Source: Oscillospiraceae bacterium
Lineage (GTDB): Bacteria > Bacillota > Clostridia > Oscillospirales > Oscillospiraceae
Assembly: GCA_910575815.1 (NCBI GenBank)
Contig: CAJTFN010000005.1
Location: 18,023 to 82,022, forward strand
DNA length: 64,000 bases
Direction of reading: 5' to 3'
Shown in pieces: positions 52,668 through 59,817 of the stretch. Every line of letters starts with the position of its first letter. The stretch's first letter is position 1. The translations under genes were made by a program, and so were the position numbers. Below the pieces are notes generated by a model. That model was not told the DNA's origin. It worked only from the letters and a program-made list of their open reading frames with translations, and did no database searches.

Positions 52668-53019
52668 ATTTCAGTATTTGCCAAAAAAAGGAATACCAGA
52701 GGCCGTAAAGAATGGATGGTATTAAAAGGAACGTACCGACGATTACAAAGGCTACACACGGAACGAACATAAAAACGAAAAGCAAGAGGATACCAAAAAC
52801 GGATGCCACAAGGGAAATTGTGGCCCCCCTTTCCCGTCGTTTGTGTGTTGCGTTATATCGTTTGCGCTCCTGGTCATTTGTGGGAAGGTTCGCTCTGGAT
52901 TCGGATTCTTTTCTATCATCTCTTTTATCAATGGCATTTTGGAGGCAATTCTTTAAGCCTTTAGCGCTTGCACCTAATAGATAGGTAACGGCCATCCATG
53001 GATTATCGTATAATCTCAT
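52666..53019 (-). CDS. Small membrane protein on the opposite strand
   Basis: 117 residues from ATG at 53019 (GGGGAC upstream). A charged N-terminal half ('DKRDDRKESESRAN') is followed by two hydrophobic segments ('ISLVASVFGILLLFVFMFVP' and 'AFVIVGTFLLIPSILYGLWY'). It is the only minus-strand gene among the early cassettes. TTGAAT-17-TATAAT reads toward it (about 53080-53108). Possibly superinfection exclusion, by type of protein only. Confidence 0.6.
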   Translation of the reverse strand: MRLYDNPWMAVTYLLGASAKGLKNCLQNAIDKRDDRKESESRANLPTNDQERKRYNATHKRRERGATISLVASVFGILLLFVFMFVPCVAFVIVGTFLLIPSILYGLWYSFFWQILK

Positions 53020-53049
53020 TTTTTTGTCCCCTGGAAAATTTGATGGATT

Positions 53050-53087
53050 GGTTAGCAAAGCGGAAAATCTTTCTGTAATTATAACAG
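53050..53087 (+). promoter_or_regulatory. Repeated promoter-like element, copy 3
   Basis: GGTTAGCA then CTGTAATTATAACAG, spacing 23, before the gene at 53120. It overlaps an opposing minus-strand promoter-like sequence. Confidence 0.75.
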
Positions 53088-53119
53088 AGGCCAAAACAAA
53101 ATTCAAGGAGGAACACAAA

Positions 53120-53473
53120 ATGATCGTTGACAGGATTCTTGACCGTAAGGACGGCGAACCGTATGACGCGAAAGACTTCTATAACTACTGCATGGAGGAG
53201 CAGAGAATTTTTGGATATTACATAGGCGGAGAGATTACACGGGCGATGAATGCCAGAAACAACGCTCAAGTACAGGCCGCGCTGTGCAAGTACATTTTGG
53301 AGCAGGACTATAACCCGGACATCTGCGATTATATCCGCTCTGTGGATTGGCTGGGTGGCCTGGAAAAGCTCAACAGCATTTGCTGGAGGTGCAAGCGGCT
53401 TGGTCGTGCGGTGGACGGATGCCCTGGTACTACGGAACAGGTCTGGACGGGTTGCGTATATCGGGAGGTATGA
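53120..53473 (+). CDS. Early hypothetical protein
   Basis: 117 residues from ATG at 53120 (CAAGGAGG). Helical, with Cys near the C-terminus ('SICWRCKRLGRAVDGCPG'), perhaps a zinc or disulfide site. 'YDAKDFYNYCMEEQRIFGYY' opens the protein. Single-gene cassette. Confidence 0.7.
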   Translation: MIVDRILDRKDGEPYDAKDFYNYCMEEQRIFGYYIGGEITRAMNARNNAQVQAALCKYILEQDYNPDICDYIRSVDWLGGLEKLNSICWRCKRLGRAVDGCPGTTEQVWTGCVYREV

Positions 53474-53488
53474 TAGCGGAACGACTGA

Positions 53489-53520
53489 ACGGCGGGAATT
53501 TTCCCGCCGTTATTTTTTTG
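53489..53520 (+). terminator. Terminator
   Basis: ACGGCGGGAA and TTCCCGCCGT arms followed by TATTTTTTT. Confidence 0.9.
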
Positions 53521-53527
53521 TCGGAAT

Positions 53528-53565
53528 GGTTAGCAAAAGCGGAAAATCGCCTGTAATAAGAATAG
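53528..53565 (+). promoter_or_regulatory. Repeated promoter-like element, copy 4
   Basis: GGTTAGCA then CTGTAATAAGAATAG, spacing 23, before the gene pair 53603/53860. Confidence 0.85.
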
Positions 53566-53602
53566 AACGGGTGATAAGCCTGAAACAATCGGAGGTGCAA
53601 TC

Positions 53603-53860
53603 ATGCTGGATAGGAACGGCTTTGAAAAGTGGGTAGCCGAAAACGGAACGGGTCATGTAGTCCGCAAGCATTTCAACGGGATTGACTATGCGTTCGCCAC
53701 AATGAACGACGGCTGGATCGCTATTTTCGAGGTGGATGATGGAATGTATATCCCCAAAATGCAGGCGGCGGATGAGGCGCACGCGGATAGCTGGTGCTAC
53801 ATGATCGAGCGGCCACGGGTTCAATTTAATGTCATTTGGGACGGAAGGAGGCTACAATAA
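53603..53860 (+). CDS. Small protein coupled to a MazF-like toxin; possible non-classical antitoxin
   Basis: 85 residues. 'FNGIDYAFATMNDGWIAIFE' and 'ADEAHADSWCYMIE' show a small alpha/beta protein, not a MazE or other known antitoxin. Its stop overlaps the toxin start (TAATG), so both come from the same ribosomes. An antitoxin role is inferred only from this coupling. Confidence 0.7.
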   Translation: MLDRNGFEKWVAENGTGHVVRKHFNGIDYAFATMNDGWIAIFEVDDGMYIPKMQAADEAHADSWCYMIERPRVQFNVIWDGRRLQ

Positions 53861-54189
53861 TGGAAGTCAAACGCGGAGAAATCTACATGGCGGATTTGAC
53901 GGTATCGGGGGGCAGTGAGCAAGGCGGAGTTAGGCCAGTGCTGGTTATCCAAAACAACACAGGGAACACCTATTCGCCCACGGTGATTATTGCGCCGATT
54001 AGTAGCCAGATGCGCAAGTCCAGGTTCCCCACGCACGTAAATTTGCACTGTCTCCAGCGCCCGTCTTTTGTGGAGCTGGAACAGATCAGAACGATTGACA
54101 AGCGCCGTCTGGGTAGACATCTGGGACGGATTGATACGGACACGCAGGAGCAGGTCAATCAGGCAATTCGGGTTAGTCTGGCAGTGTGA
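53860..54189 (+). CDS. mazF: MazF/PemK-like endoribonuclease toxin
   Basis: 109 residues, the normal length. 'VKRGEIYMADLTV', 'GGVRPVLVIQNNTGN', 'TVIIAPISSQ' and 'VELEQIRTIDKRRLGRHLG' are the MazF strands, with the conserved Arg and Thr/Ser residues in place. MazF cleaves RNA at short motifs. GGAAGGAGG precedes the start. Confidence 0.9.
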   Translation: MEVKRGEIYMADLTVSGGSEQGGVRPVLVIQNNTGNTYSPTVIIAPISSQMRKSRFPTHVNLHCLQRPSFVELEQIRTIDKRRLGRHLGRIDTDTQEQVNQAIRVSLAV

Positions 54190-54194
54190 ACGGT

Positions 54195-54226
54195 AGCGGC
54201 GGGAATATTCCCGCCGCTTTTTCTTT
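54195..54226 (+). terminator. Terminator
   Basis: AGCGGCGGGAA and TTCCCGCCGCT arms followed by TTTTCTTTTT. Confidence 0.9.
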
Positions 54227-54231
54227 TTCAT

Positions 54232-54269
54232 GGTTAGCAAAACATATTTTAGCGCTGTAATAAGAATAG
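54232..54269 (+). promoter_or_regulatory. Repeated promoter-like element, copy 5
   Basis: GGTTAGCA then CTGTAATAAGAATAG, spacing 23, before the gene at 54304. Confidence 0.85.
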
Positions 54270-54303
54270 AGGACACAAAATTTCAAATCAGGAGGCATAC
54301 ATA

Positions 54304-54864
54304 ATGAATTGGTTTTATGACACATTTCTTCCTTCACTCTTGGAGCGAGCCGGCACAAATAAGGGTATGTGGCTGTCACGGAAGCAGACGGCCATCTGCA
54401 TCGAAAAGATGGAAAAACATACCACGATGGTTGCTCAGTTTCAGGGAGACTATTACCGCCACAATTACTATACATTGGAGTGGAGCGGGAGGAAAGTTTT
54501 CTTGAATTACTCCAAACTGAATGGCTGCGGGCAGATTACTTTTGGATTTACACCGGCTGAGGCTGAGGATGCAGGTCGTCGCCACGCTGAGGAGAAGCGT
54601 CAGGAAGCTGAGGAGCGCATGGAGCGCAAGCGCAAATGGGCGGCGTGGGCGCGGGAGAATGCGCCGGAGAAGCTGGAGCAGCGTATCCGCCGTTACCGCG
54701 CAAAGATTGCCGATTTGCAAGAGGCGTTAGAGGATATTTTAGCAGACCTGGCCGAGTCGGAGTCTGAGGGATGGATTCACGGTATAGAGTGTGAACGGAA
54801 CGCATTGGAGCGCACGAGAAAGGAGATTGCAGAGGCTGAAACTATGCTGGCAATCTATCTGTGA
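54304..54864 (+). CDS. Early protein with C-terminal coiled coil
   Basis: 186 residues. About 1-85 is a compact beta domain ('YYTLEWSGRKVFLNYSKLNG'); 85-186 is a charged coiled coil ('EEKRQEAEERMERKRKWAAW', 'AKIADLQEALEDILADLAES'). ATG at 54304 after CAGGAGG. Unrecognised; single-gene cassette. Confidence 0.75.
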   Translation: MNWFYDTFLPSLLERAGTNKGMWLSRKQTAICIEKMEKHTTMVAQFQGDYYRHNYYTLEWSGRKVFLNYSKLNGCGQITFGFTPAEAEDAGRRHAEEKRQEAEERMERKRKWAAWARENAPEKLEQRIRRYRAKIADLQEALEDILADLAESESEGWIHGIECERNALERTRKEIAEAETMLAIYL

Positions 54865-54870
54865 GCGCTG

Positions 54871-54901
54871 GCCGGGGAGAAAATTCCCCGGCTATTTTTT
54901 A
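54871..54901 (+). terminator. Terminator
   Basis: GCCGGGGA and TCCCCGGC arms followed by TATTTTTTA. Confidence 0.85.
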
Positions 54902-54906
54902 GAAAC

Positions 54907-54944
54907 GGTTAGCAAATACCCATTTCATCCTGTAATAGTAATGG
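54907..54944 (+). promoter_or_regulatory. Repeated promoter-like element, copy 6
   Basis: GGTTAGCA then CTGTAATAGTAATGG, spacing 23, before the short genes at 54955 and 55097. Confidence 0.8.
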
Positions 54945-54954
54945 AGGCGAAAGA

Positions 54955-55107
54955 TTGAAGCAATACTTCATCGGCGATAAAGAGATTACTGAGGCGGAGG
55001 CCAAGGAGATCGAGGCGAAAAATCGGAAGGTTCTGAGGAACGGAACGATTGAGGAGCTTTTGAAAATTCAGTTTGTCATAGTAAAGGAGGATTTTTATGC
55101 TATGTAG
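54955..55107 (+). CDS. Very small early protein (50 residues)
   Basis: TTG start at 54955, 7 bases after GGAGG; stop TAG at 55105-55107. 'MKQYFIGDKEITEAEAKEIE' leads into a basic helix. It overlaps the next gene by 11 bp. Unrecognised. Confidence 0.65.
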   Translation: MKQYFIGDKEITEAEAKEIEAKNRKVLRNGTIEELLKIQFVIVKEDFYAM

Positions 55108-55243
55108 AGACTGTCCATGCTGGAACAGAGAACGGGAGTGGGATGTAACGGCTGGAGTATGTGAAAATCCTTTAAGTGAATATTATGAGGAAGAAACGCA
55201 ATGCTGGTGCAGCTGTTCTTTACATGATGAAGATGACGATTAA
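55097..55243 (+). CDS. Very small Cys-rich protein (48 residues)
   Basis: ATG at 55097, 6 bases after AAAGGAGG. Cys clusters 'CRDCPCW' and 'CWCSC' suggest a zinc-binding knuckle; acidic C-terminus ('HDEDDD'). Similar small Cys proteins lie at 57851 and 43086. Confidence 0.7.
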   Translation: MLCRDCPCWNREREWDVTAGVCENPLSEYYEEETQCWCSCSLHDEDDD

Positions 55244-55249
55244 ATTTGT

Positions 55250-55280
55250 GGGCGCTCTGGAGACGGAGCGCCCTATTTTT
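55250..55280 (+). terminator. Terminator
   Basis: GGGCGCTC and GAGCGCCC arms followed by TATTTTTATTT. Confidence 0.85.
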
Positions 55281-55290
55281 ATTTCTGAAT

Positions 55291-55328
55291 GGTTAGCAAA
55301 CGCCGGAAACGCTCTGTAATAACAATAG
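55291..55328 (+). promoter_or_regulatory. Repeated promoter-like element, copy 7
   Basis: GGTTAGCA then CTGTAATAACAATAG, spacing 23, before the gene at 55354. Confidence 0.85.
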
Positions 55329-55353
55329 AGTTTTGCCGCAAGGAGGGCTAAAA

Positions 55354-56112
55354 ATGAAAAACTACACAATCGACATGATTCAGGCCATGACGGAAACGGA
55401 TGCCGCCGCTATCGCGCTGGAAAAGCTGGACGTAAAGGGGCACACGGTTTATCTGGTGGACTTCGGCGGCTACTTCGGGTATAGCTGTCTGGTATTCAAG
55501 AACGGCCACCATATTTACTACGCGAACGACTACGAGCTACATCACAAGTGGAGGAAAGCAACGCAGAAGCAGCTGCGGGAGGTTTATGTGGAGAAGCTGG
55601 GCAACATTCTCTTTACGCTGGAGGAAATCGCCTCTCCCCTGTCGGATTATGCTGAATACGAGCGCCGAAGCAGATATCTCCATAACTACTACGGGATGCA
55701 GGAGGACAACATCTCCCTATTTGACGCCGGAGGCACAAAGCAGGAGGTAGAGGAGCGCAAGAAGAAAATCGCCACGATGATTTTCAATCCTGTCGGTTTT
55801 GCCTACTACACCAACACCGATTTTGTACGGGAACACATTGCACTTTTCCAGCGGCTGGAAGCGGCGCGGGACGCTATGGGAGACAATTTTGAGTATTGGA
55901 AGTCCGCTTTTAAGTACGAGATGGCAAATCACGAGTATGCAATCAACTGGCAGGCGGACTGGGATACCCTGAGCGCGTTCGGCAATATTCAGTACCACGG
56001 CCACGATGAAAACGAGGTTGAGCAGTATTTTGACGAGCTGCATTTCACGGAGACGCAAAGGAAAGCATATTGGGCCGCGAGACGGGAATATATGCGGGAA
56101 GCGAATAGCTGA
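55354..56112 (+). CDS. Early hypothetical protein
   Basis: 252 residues from ATG at 55354 (AAGGAGGG). 'HTVYLVDFGGYFGYSCLVFK' and 'GHHIYYANDYELHHKW' form a beta domain rich in aromatics; the rest is helical. I have seen proteins of this look in Firmicutes phage early regions, but no function is assigned. Longest single-gene cassette. Confidence 0.75.
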   Translation: MKNYTIDMIQAMTETDAAAIALEKLDVKGHTVYLVDFGGYFGYSCLVFKNGHHIYYANDYELHHKWRKATQKQLREVYVEKLGNILFTLEEIASPLSDYAEYERRSRYLHNYYGMQEDNISLFDAGGTKQEVEERKKKIATMIFNPVGFAYYTNTDFVREHIALFQRLEAARDAMGDNFEYWKSAFKYEMANHEYAINWQADWDTLSAFGNIQYHGHDENEVEQYFDELHFTETQRKAYWAARREYMREANS

Positions 56113-56120
56113 TAAGGTGG

Positions 56121-56152
56121 AGGCCGGGATTTCTCCCGGCCAAAACTTTTTT
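56121..56152 (+). terminator. Terminator
   Basis: GGCCGGGA and TCCCGGCC arms followed by AAAACTTTTTTATTTT. Confidence 0.85.
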
Positions 56153-56160
56153 ATTTTGAC

Positions 56161-56198
56161 GGTTAGCAAAACCTGAAAATTCTCTGTAATAGTAATAG
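56161..56198 (+). promoter_or_regulatory. Repeated promoter-like element, copy 8
   Basis: GGTTAGCA then CTGTAATAGTAATAG, spacing 23, before the gene at 56240. Confidence 0.85.
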
Positions 56199-56239
56199 AA
56201 GCCAACACAAAACTGCTATATAATAATGGAGGTATTGGT

Positions 56240-56671
56240 ATGTACGATGTTGAAAAATTGGTGTCTCTCGTATGTGAGCTTTTCGATGCTGAGGCAGAGG
56301 GTAAGAAGTATAATTTGGAAGTTCGGAAAAACAAGGGGTATTCCCCTGATGCTTACCTCTGGGTTTCAACGCTGGGAGGCTCTGAGGCGTATCGGCTGGG
56401 CGAATTGGCCGAGCGCTCCAGGCAGATCGGCTGGAGTCTGGCTACTGTCTGTGATATGCTGGATATTAACCAAGATTGGTTGATTGCCGCTGTAAAGTCC
56501 ATGCTACGCAAGGAGCGGCACAATGGGAGATGGGACAATCCGAACTTGACTTGCTGGATGGGGCGGGAAGATAAAGAGCGGCTGCGCCGGTTTCTCTCCA
56601 ATAAGCGGGGCGAGTTTGACTATCATCCCTGGTATTCAAGTACCGGACGGAAAAAGGCGTGGTGTGAATGA
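56240..56671 (+). CDS. Early hypothetical protein
   Basis: 143 residues from ATG at 56240. N-terminal beta/alpha part, then 'QIGWSLATVCDMLDINQDWL', possibly an HTH-like helix pair, and a basic C-terminus rich in Trp. Unrecognised; single-gene cassette. Confidence 0.7.
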   Translation: MYDVEKLVSLVCELFDAEAEGKKYNLEVRKNKGYSPDAYLWVSTLGGSEAYRLGELAERSRQIGWSLATVCDMLDINQDWLIAAVKSMLRKERHNGRWDNPNLTCWMGREDKERLRRFLSNKRGEFDYHPWYSSTGRKKAWCE

Positions 56672-56675
56672 TGTG

Positions 56676-56707
56676 AGCGGGCTGGCGAAAAGCTGGCCCG
56701 CTTTTTT
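56676..56707 (+). terminator. Terminator
   Basis: AGCGGGCTGGC and GCTGGCCCGCT pair around GAAAA, followed by TTTTTT. Confidence 0.85.
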
Positions 56708-56715
56708 ATGTGATA

Positions 56716-56753
56716 GGTTAGCAAGCGGATTTATTCACCTGTAAAAAAGAATG
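56716..56753 (+). promoter_or_regulatory. Repeated promoter-like element, copy 9
   Basis: GGTTAGCA then CTGTAAAAAAGAATG, spacing 23, before the gene at 56795. The second half is diverged. Confidence 0.7.
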
Positions 56754-56794
56754 GGAGACATCCCAACAAAAAAAATAAAACGGAGGAACACAAC

Positions 56795-57094
56795 ATGAAG
56801 AAGCAGTACATGATCGGCGAGAAGAACGGGCAGAAGTTTGTTGCCCATGCGACGCGGCTGGACATCCTGGACGGTGCGGTGGAGATCACCAAGGCGGAGT
56901 ATCGCCGTCATCGTGCGGCTGGCATCCCGTCTTGGGGAGAGGCACAGACGGTCAACGCCAAGGCGCAGTCCCGCAACCCCAAGCGGGCTGCGAGGTGGGC
57001 TGCGAGGGCTGCGGCGGGCCACGTGGAGGCGATGAAGATGGAGCGGGAGCGTATGAACAACTGGAAGCTGCGGCAGGAGCAGGCTGCGGTGTAG
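56795..57094 (+). CDS. Small basic early protein
   Basis: 99 residues, strongly basic and Ala/Arg-rich ('NPKRAARWAARAAAGHVEAM'). 'MIGEKNGQKFVAHATRLDIL' opens as a beta hairpin. Likely binds nucleic acid, from charge. GGAGG precedes the ATG. Confidence 0.7.
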   Translation: MKKQYMIGEKNGQKFVAHATRLDILDGAVEITKAEYRRHRAAGIPSWGEAQTVNAKAQSRNPKRAARWAARAAAGHVEAMKMERERMNNWKLRQEQAAV

Positions 57095-57103
57095 AACGGA
57101 CAA

Positions 57104-57140
57104 CGGGGAGAGAGATAAAACTTTCTCCCCGTTTTTTTTG
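57104..57140 (+). terminator. Terminator
   Basis: ACGGGGAGA and TCTCCCCGT arms followed by TTTTTTTG. Confidence 0.85.
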
Positions 57141-57145
57141 TGTTC

Positions 57146-57183
57146 GGTTAGCAGATACATAAATCTGGATGTTATATCAATGG
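57146..57183 (+). promoter_or_regulatory. Repeated promoter-like element, copy 10
   Basis: GGTTAGCA then ATGTTATATCAATGG, spacing 23, before a three-gene cassette (57195, 57546, 57851). Confidence 0.7.
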
Positions 57184-57194
57184 GAGGTGTCGGC

Positions 57195-57533
57195 ATGGAC
57201 ACAAGTATCATTCGTGAAGAAATGAACCGGCTGGATAAAATTTCTGGCCTGGATACCAGTGAAGTACCAATTCGCATATCGTCCAGAATGACGAGAACAT
57301 GGGGCAAGTGCTGCTGGCAACGAAAAGGTCAGAAGTATTACATCAAGGAGCTTGTGTTTGCGGAGCGGCTGATGGAGCATGGAGCGGTGGAACATATAAT
57401 CAATGTTATTCGGCACGAATACGCTCATCTTTATGTCACAAAGGTGCATAACAAAAACCACGGACATGACGCAATCTGGAAGCAGGCCGCGCTGTGGCTG
57501 GGATGTAACGCCAAACGATGTGAAAACTTTTAG
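57195..57533 (+). CDS. SprT-like putative metallopeptidase
   Basis: 112 residues from ATG at 57195 (GGGAGGTG). 'VIRHEYAHLYVTKVHNKNHG' followed by 'HDAIWKQAALWLGC' gives HExxH plus a distal His, as in SprT-like proteins. 'SSRMTRTWGKCCWQ' matches the conserved N-terminal strand. Target unknown; compare the gene at 46204. Confidence 0.8.
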   Translation: MDTSIIREEMNRLDKISGLDTSEVPIRISSRMTRTWGKCCWQRKGQKYYIKELVFAERLMEHGAVEHIINVIRHEYAHLYVTKVHNKNHGHDAIWKQAALWLGCNAKRCENF

Positions 57534-57545
57534 GAGGTGTCGAAT

Positions 57546-57848
57546 ATGACAACAAAGACCGATTTTCACGCCATCATGGAATTGAAAGAGGCGTATAGGC
57601 CGACACAGAGAGGCATCGTGAGCGGAGCGGAGGCAGAGAAGATCATGTCCACGCTGGAAATCAAGTCCCGCAATGACATTGAGCTTCAGAATGTGCGGGA
57701 TATGACGGTGATGCTGTATAGCCGCTGGTCTGAAAGAATGCGAGAGAAAGAGGTGGGAGACAGTTGTGTCATGGAACTTATGGACGCTATGAGCGCGATC
57801 TGCTGTGTAATTGACCAGGAAAAGTTTAATCGTGGAATGGAGGTGTAA
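57546..57848 (+). CDS. Early helical protein
   Basis: 100 residues from ATG at 57546 (TTAGGAGGTG). Helical, with 'SDEL'-free charged surface and two Cys ('AICCVI'). Second gene of the copy-10 cassette. Unrecognised. Confidence 0.7.
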   Translation: MTTKTDFHAIMELKEAYRPTQRGIVSGAEAEKIMSTLEIKSRNDIELQNVRDMTVMLYSRWSERMREKEVGDSCVMELMDAMSAICCVIDQEKFNRGMEV

Positions 57849-57850
57849 AA

Positions 57851-57985
57851 ATGCAAGAAGTTATGTGTAGCCGTACTGATTGCGAGTTTTTCTGGTGTGG
57901 AAAATGTGGCTATGGTGGAGAGGCAATCAATATTTCTGCTGACGGGTGCGACACATATGAGCCGGCCAGTGACGATGAGGAGTGA
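57851..57985 (+). CDS. Very small Cys-rich protein (44 residues)
   Basis: ATG at 57851, 2 bp after the previous stop. 'CSRTDCEFFWCGKCGYGG' holds four spaced Cys, likely a zinc knuckle; acidic end ('ASDDEE'). Third gene of the cassette. Confidence 0.7.
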   Translation: MQEVMCSRTDCEFFWCGKCGYGGEAINISADGCDTYEPASDDEE

Positions 57986-57990
57986 TTTTT

Positions 57991-58025
57991 TTGCGGGTGG
58001 GGTTTGTCCCTGCCCGCTTTTTTTG
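57991..58025 (+). terminator. Terminator
   Basis: GCGGGTGGGG-like arm and CCCTGCCCGC arm followed by TTTTTTT. Confidence 0.8.
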
Positions 58026-58032
58026 CTTTAGT

Positions 58033-58070
58033 GGTTAGCACAAGGAAAATTAAAGCTGTTATATAAATAG
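58033..58070 (+). promoter_or_regulatory. Repeated promoter-like element, copy 11
   Basis: GGTTAGCA then CTGTTATATAAATAG, spacing 23, before the three genes 58083, 58448 and 58669. Confidence 0.85.
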
Positions 58071-58082
58071 GAGGTGCATTCC

Positions 58083-58451
58083 ATGAGCTACAGATACTAT
58101 TCAACACAGCGTCCTATTTCTCCCATGACTTTTCCTATGTCAAAAGACAACAAAGTGCTGGGATGGGAAAACTTCGACGAGCGGAAGCCCTGTTACGATA
58201 TTCAGCGGGACGCATGGGGTTATATCGACTATGAGAAGCCGCTGACAGAGCAGCAGGCCAAGAATTATGAGCTGGTCAAACAGCTATATCCCAAGTACAT
58301 CAAGACGACGGACGGATATATCGGGACATTCCAGTACCTGGACTTCGGGGAGTTCCCTGTCTATCGTTTCCCTGGTGGAGATCGGATAGCGGACGGATGG
58401 GAGATTGAGCATGGAAGCAATGACCGGAAAGAGTTGGAGGCGAGATCGTGA
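58083..58451 (+). CDS. Early hypothetical protein
   Basis: 122 residues from ATG at 58083 (GGAGGTG). 'VLGWENFDERKPCYDIQRDA', 'GYIDYEKPLTEQQAKNYELV' and 'YLDFGEFPVYRFPGGDRIAD' suggest a small defence- or LPD-type accessory protein as seen in phage early regions; no function assigned. Overlaps the next gene by 4 bp. Confidence 0.7.
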   Translation: MSYRYYSTQRPISPMTFPMSKDNKVLGWENFDERKPCYDIQRDAWGYIDYEKPLTEQQAKNYELVKQLYPKYIKTTDGYIGTFQYLDFGEFPVYRFPGGDRIADGWEIEHGSNDRKELEARS

Positions 58452-58657
58452 AAACATTTACAAAAACGGAGGTGTCGTGGCTAATCAATTTGCTGGAAGA
58501 AGAATCCCGCAGATTGGATGCCACTATGACGGCTGACGGGGCTACATCTATGGAACAGGCGCTGGCTGCACATATGTGGGAAAATTATCAGAGCGTCAAG
58601 TCACGGCTGGCCGAGGCAATCGAAAACAAAAACAAGCGTATAGAGATCAAATATTGA
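58448..58657 (+). CDS. Small helical early protein
   Basis: 69 residues from GTG at 58448 (TTGGAGGCG). Two helices with a charged linker ('LEEESRRLDATMTADGATSM'). Coupled to its neighbour by GTGA. Unrecognised. Confidence 0.65.
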   Translation: MKTFTKTEVSWLINLLEEESRRLDATMTADGATSMEQALAAHMWENYQSVKSRLAEAIENKNKRIEIKY

Positions 58658-58668
58658 GGAGGAGCGAA

Positions 58669-58854
58669 ATGCGTATTGTGATTTGTATGCCTACGGGCAA
58701 AGAGGCAGACGGCATCCAGGATGATGCGGTTATTCGGGATGCGCTGTTGACAGTGGTAAACCGTATCACGCTGGAAGATGAAAAATCTGGCGAGTTTGAA
58801 GCTGGCGACAACAAACGTAACATGGTCACTTTTAAGGTGGATGACACGGTGTAA
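58669..58854 (+). CDS. Small early protein
   Basis: 61 residues from ATG at 58669 (GAGGAGGAG). Compact alpha/beta: 'RIVICMPTGKEADGIQDDAV', then a helix and 'NMVTFKVDDTV'. Third gene of the cassette. Confidence 0.7.
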   Translation: MRIVICMPTGKEADGIQDDAVIRDALLTVVNRITLEDEKSGEFEAGDNKRNMVTFKVDDTV

Positions 58855-58860
58855 ATGCAA

Positions 58861-58894
58861 GGTGGAGAGGATTTTCCCTCTCCACCTTTTTTTT
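58861..58894 (+). terminator. Terminator
   Basis: GGTGGAGAGG and CCTCTCCACC arms around ATTTTC... followed by TTTTTTTT. Confidence 0.9.
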
Positions 58895-58903
58895 CGCTTT
58901 AGT

Positions 58904-58941
58904 GGTTAGCAAACAACAAAATCAAGCTGTTATAAGAATAG
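58904..58941 (+). promoter_or_regulatory. Repeated promoter-like element, copy 12
   Basis: GGTTAGCA then CTGTTATAAGAATAG, spacing 23, before 58958 and 59188. The spacer holds CAACAAAATCAAG, as in copy 1. Confidence 0.85.
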
Positions 58942-58957
58942 GAGGTGGTTCTACTAC

Positions 58958-59176
58958 ATGAAAAGCTATCAAACGACAAGAAATCAGTGTCGGCTGTACC
59001 GGAGGAAGATGGTTGAGCAAAAGCTGATGGGGCTGGGGCTATTGGTCGTATGTGCCTTTGTGTTGTGGCTGTGTTCCACTGGTACAACGCCGGAAGATCA
59101 GGACGCCACGGCGCTGGTGCTACTGTTTCCCCTGTCGCTATATATGCTGTTCACCAAAGAGATCGTGATTTATTAA
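58958..59176 (+). CDS. Small membrane protein
   Basis: 72 residues. A basic N-terminus ('RNQCRLYRRKMVEQK') is followed by two membrane segments ('LMGLGLLVVCAFVLWLC' and 'ALVLLFPLSLYMLF') joined by an acidic loop. First gene of a two-gene cassette. Function unknown. Confidence 0.7.
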   Translation: MKSYQTTRNQCRLYRRKMVEQKLMGLGLLVVCAFVLWLCSTGTTPEDQDATALVLLFPLSLYMLFTKEIVIY

Positions 59177-59187
59177 GGAGGCGTAAA

Positions 59188-59751
59188 ATGGGCTGGACAA
59201 GTTATCACGCAACGCATTACAAGCGCAACGGTTCGATTGATCGGAAAGCGGAGCTTGACTATGAGCTGTTCTGCCATGAGGGAGAGGACGGACACAAACT
59301 GGTGAAATCTTCGATGGTGGGTGCTGTCTACTATGCGGCGGTGCATCATCCGAAAGGTCATGTTTACGGACTGGTGGTTTTGACGCAGACGGACATGAAA
59401 GACTACTACAATTTCTATTACAAGGATATGTCCGAGGATATGCACCCGTTCTACTACGACTGCCCGCAGTCTATCCTTAAACTGCTGTCCCCTACGGATT
59501 ATAAGGGAGCGCTGGAATGGCGGGAGAACTGCAAGAAAGCAACGGAAAAGAAAAAGTCCCCTACCGCCCTATCCAATCTCCCTATCGGAGCGCAGATTCA
59601 ATTCAGATGGGGTGACGGTGTAAAAACAGTTGTCAAGCACGCGCCCGCCTATCAATTCAAGCGTCCGTTCTGGTTCAATTCGGCTGACGGCACCTACATT
59701 CCCGCAAAACGTATCCCGTCCGATTATACGGTAGTGGAGGCGGCAAGCTGA
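59188..59751 (+). CDS. Early protein of the 'MGWTSYHA' family (DUF6927-like)
   Basis: 187 residues from ATG at 59188 (AAGGAGGCG). 'MGWTSYHATHYKRNGSIDRK' is a start I recognise from phage and plasmid proteins of unknown role. The C-terminal part ('GAQIQFRWGDGVKTVVKHA', 'NSADGTYIPAKRIP') is an SH3-like beta domain. No terminator follows; promoter copy 13 is next. Confidence 0.75.
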   Translation: MGWTSYHATHYKRNGSIDRKAELDYELFCHEGEDGHKLVKSSMVGAVYYAAVHHPKGHVYGLVVLTQTDMKDYYNFYYKDMSEDMHPFYYDCPQSILKLLSPTDYKGALEWRENCKKATEKKKSPTALSNLPIGAQIQFRWGDGVKTVVKHAPAYQFKRPFWFNSADGTYIPAKRIPSDYTVVEAAS

Positions 59752-59765
59752 ATATTTTCGGAATA

Positions 59766-59804
59766 GGTTAGCAAAACATTTTCTATTGCCTGTAATTATA
59801 ATAG
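59766..59804 (+). promoter_or_regulatory. Repeated promoter-like element, copy 13
   Basis: GGTTAGCA then CTGTAATTATAATAG, spacing 24 (the only copy not 23), before the gene at 59818. Confidence 0.8.
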
Positions 59805-59817
59805 GAGGTGCAGATAC

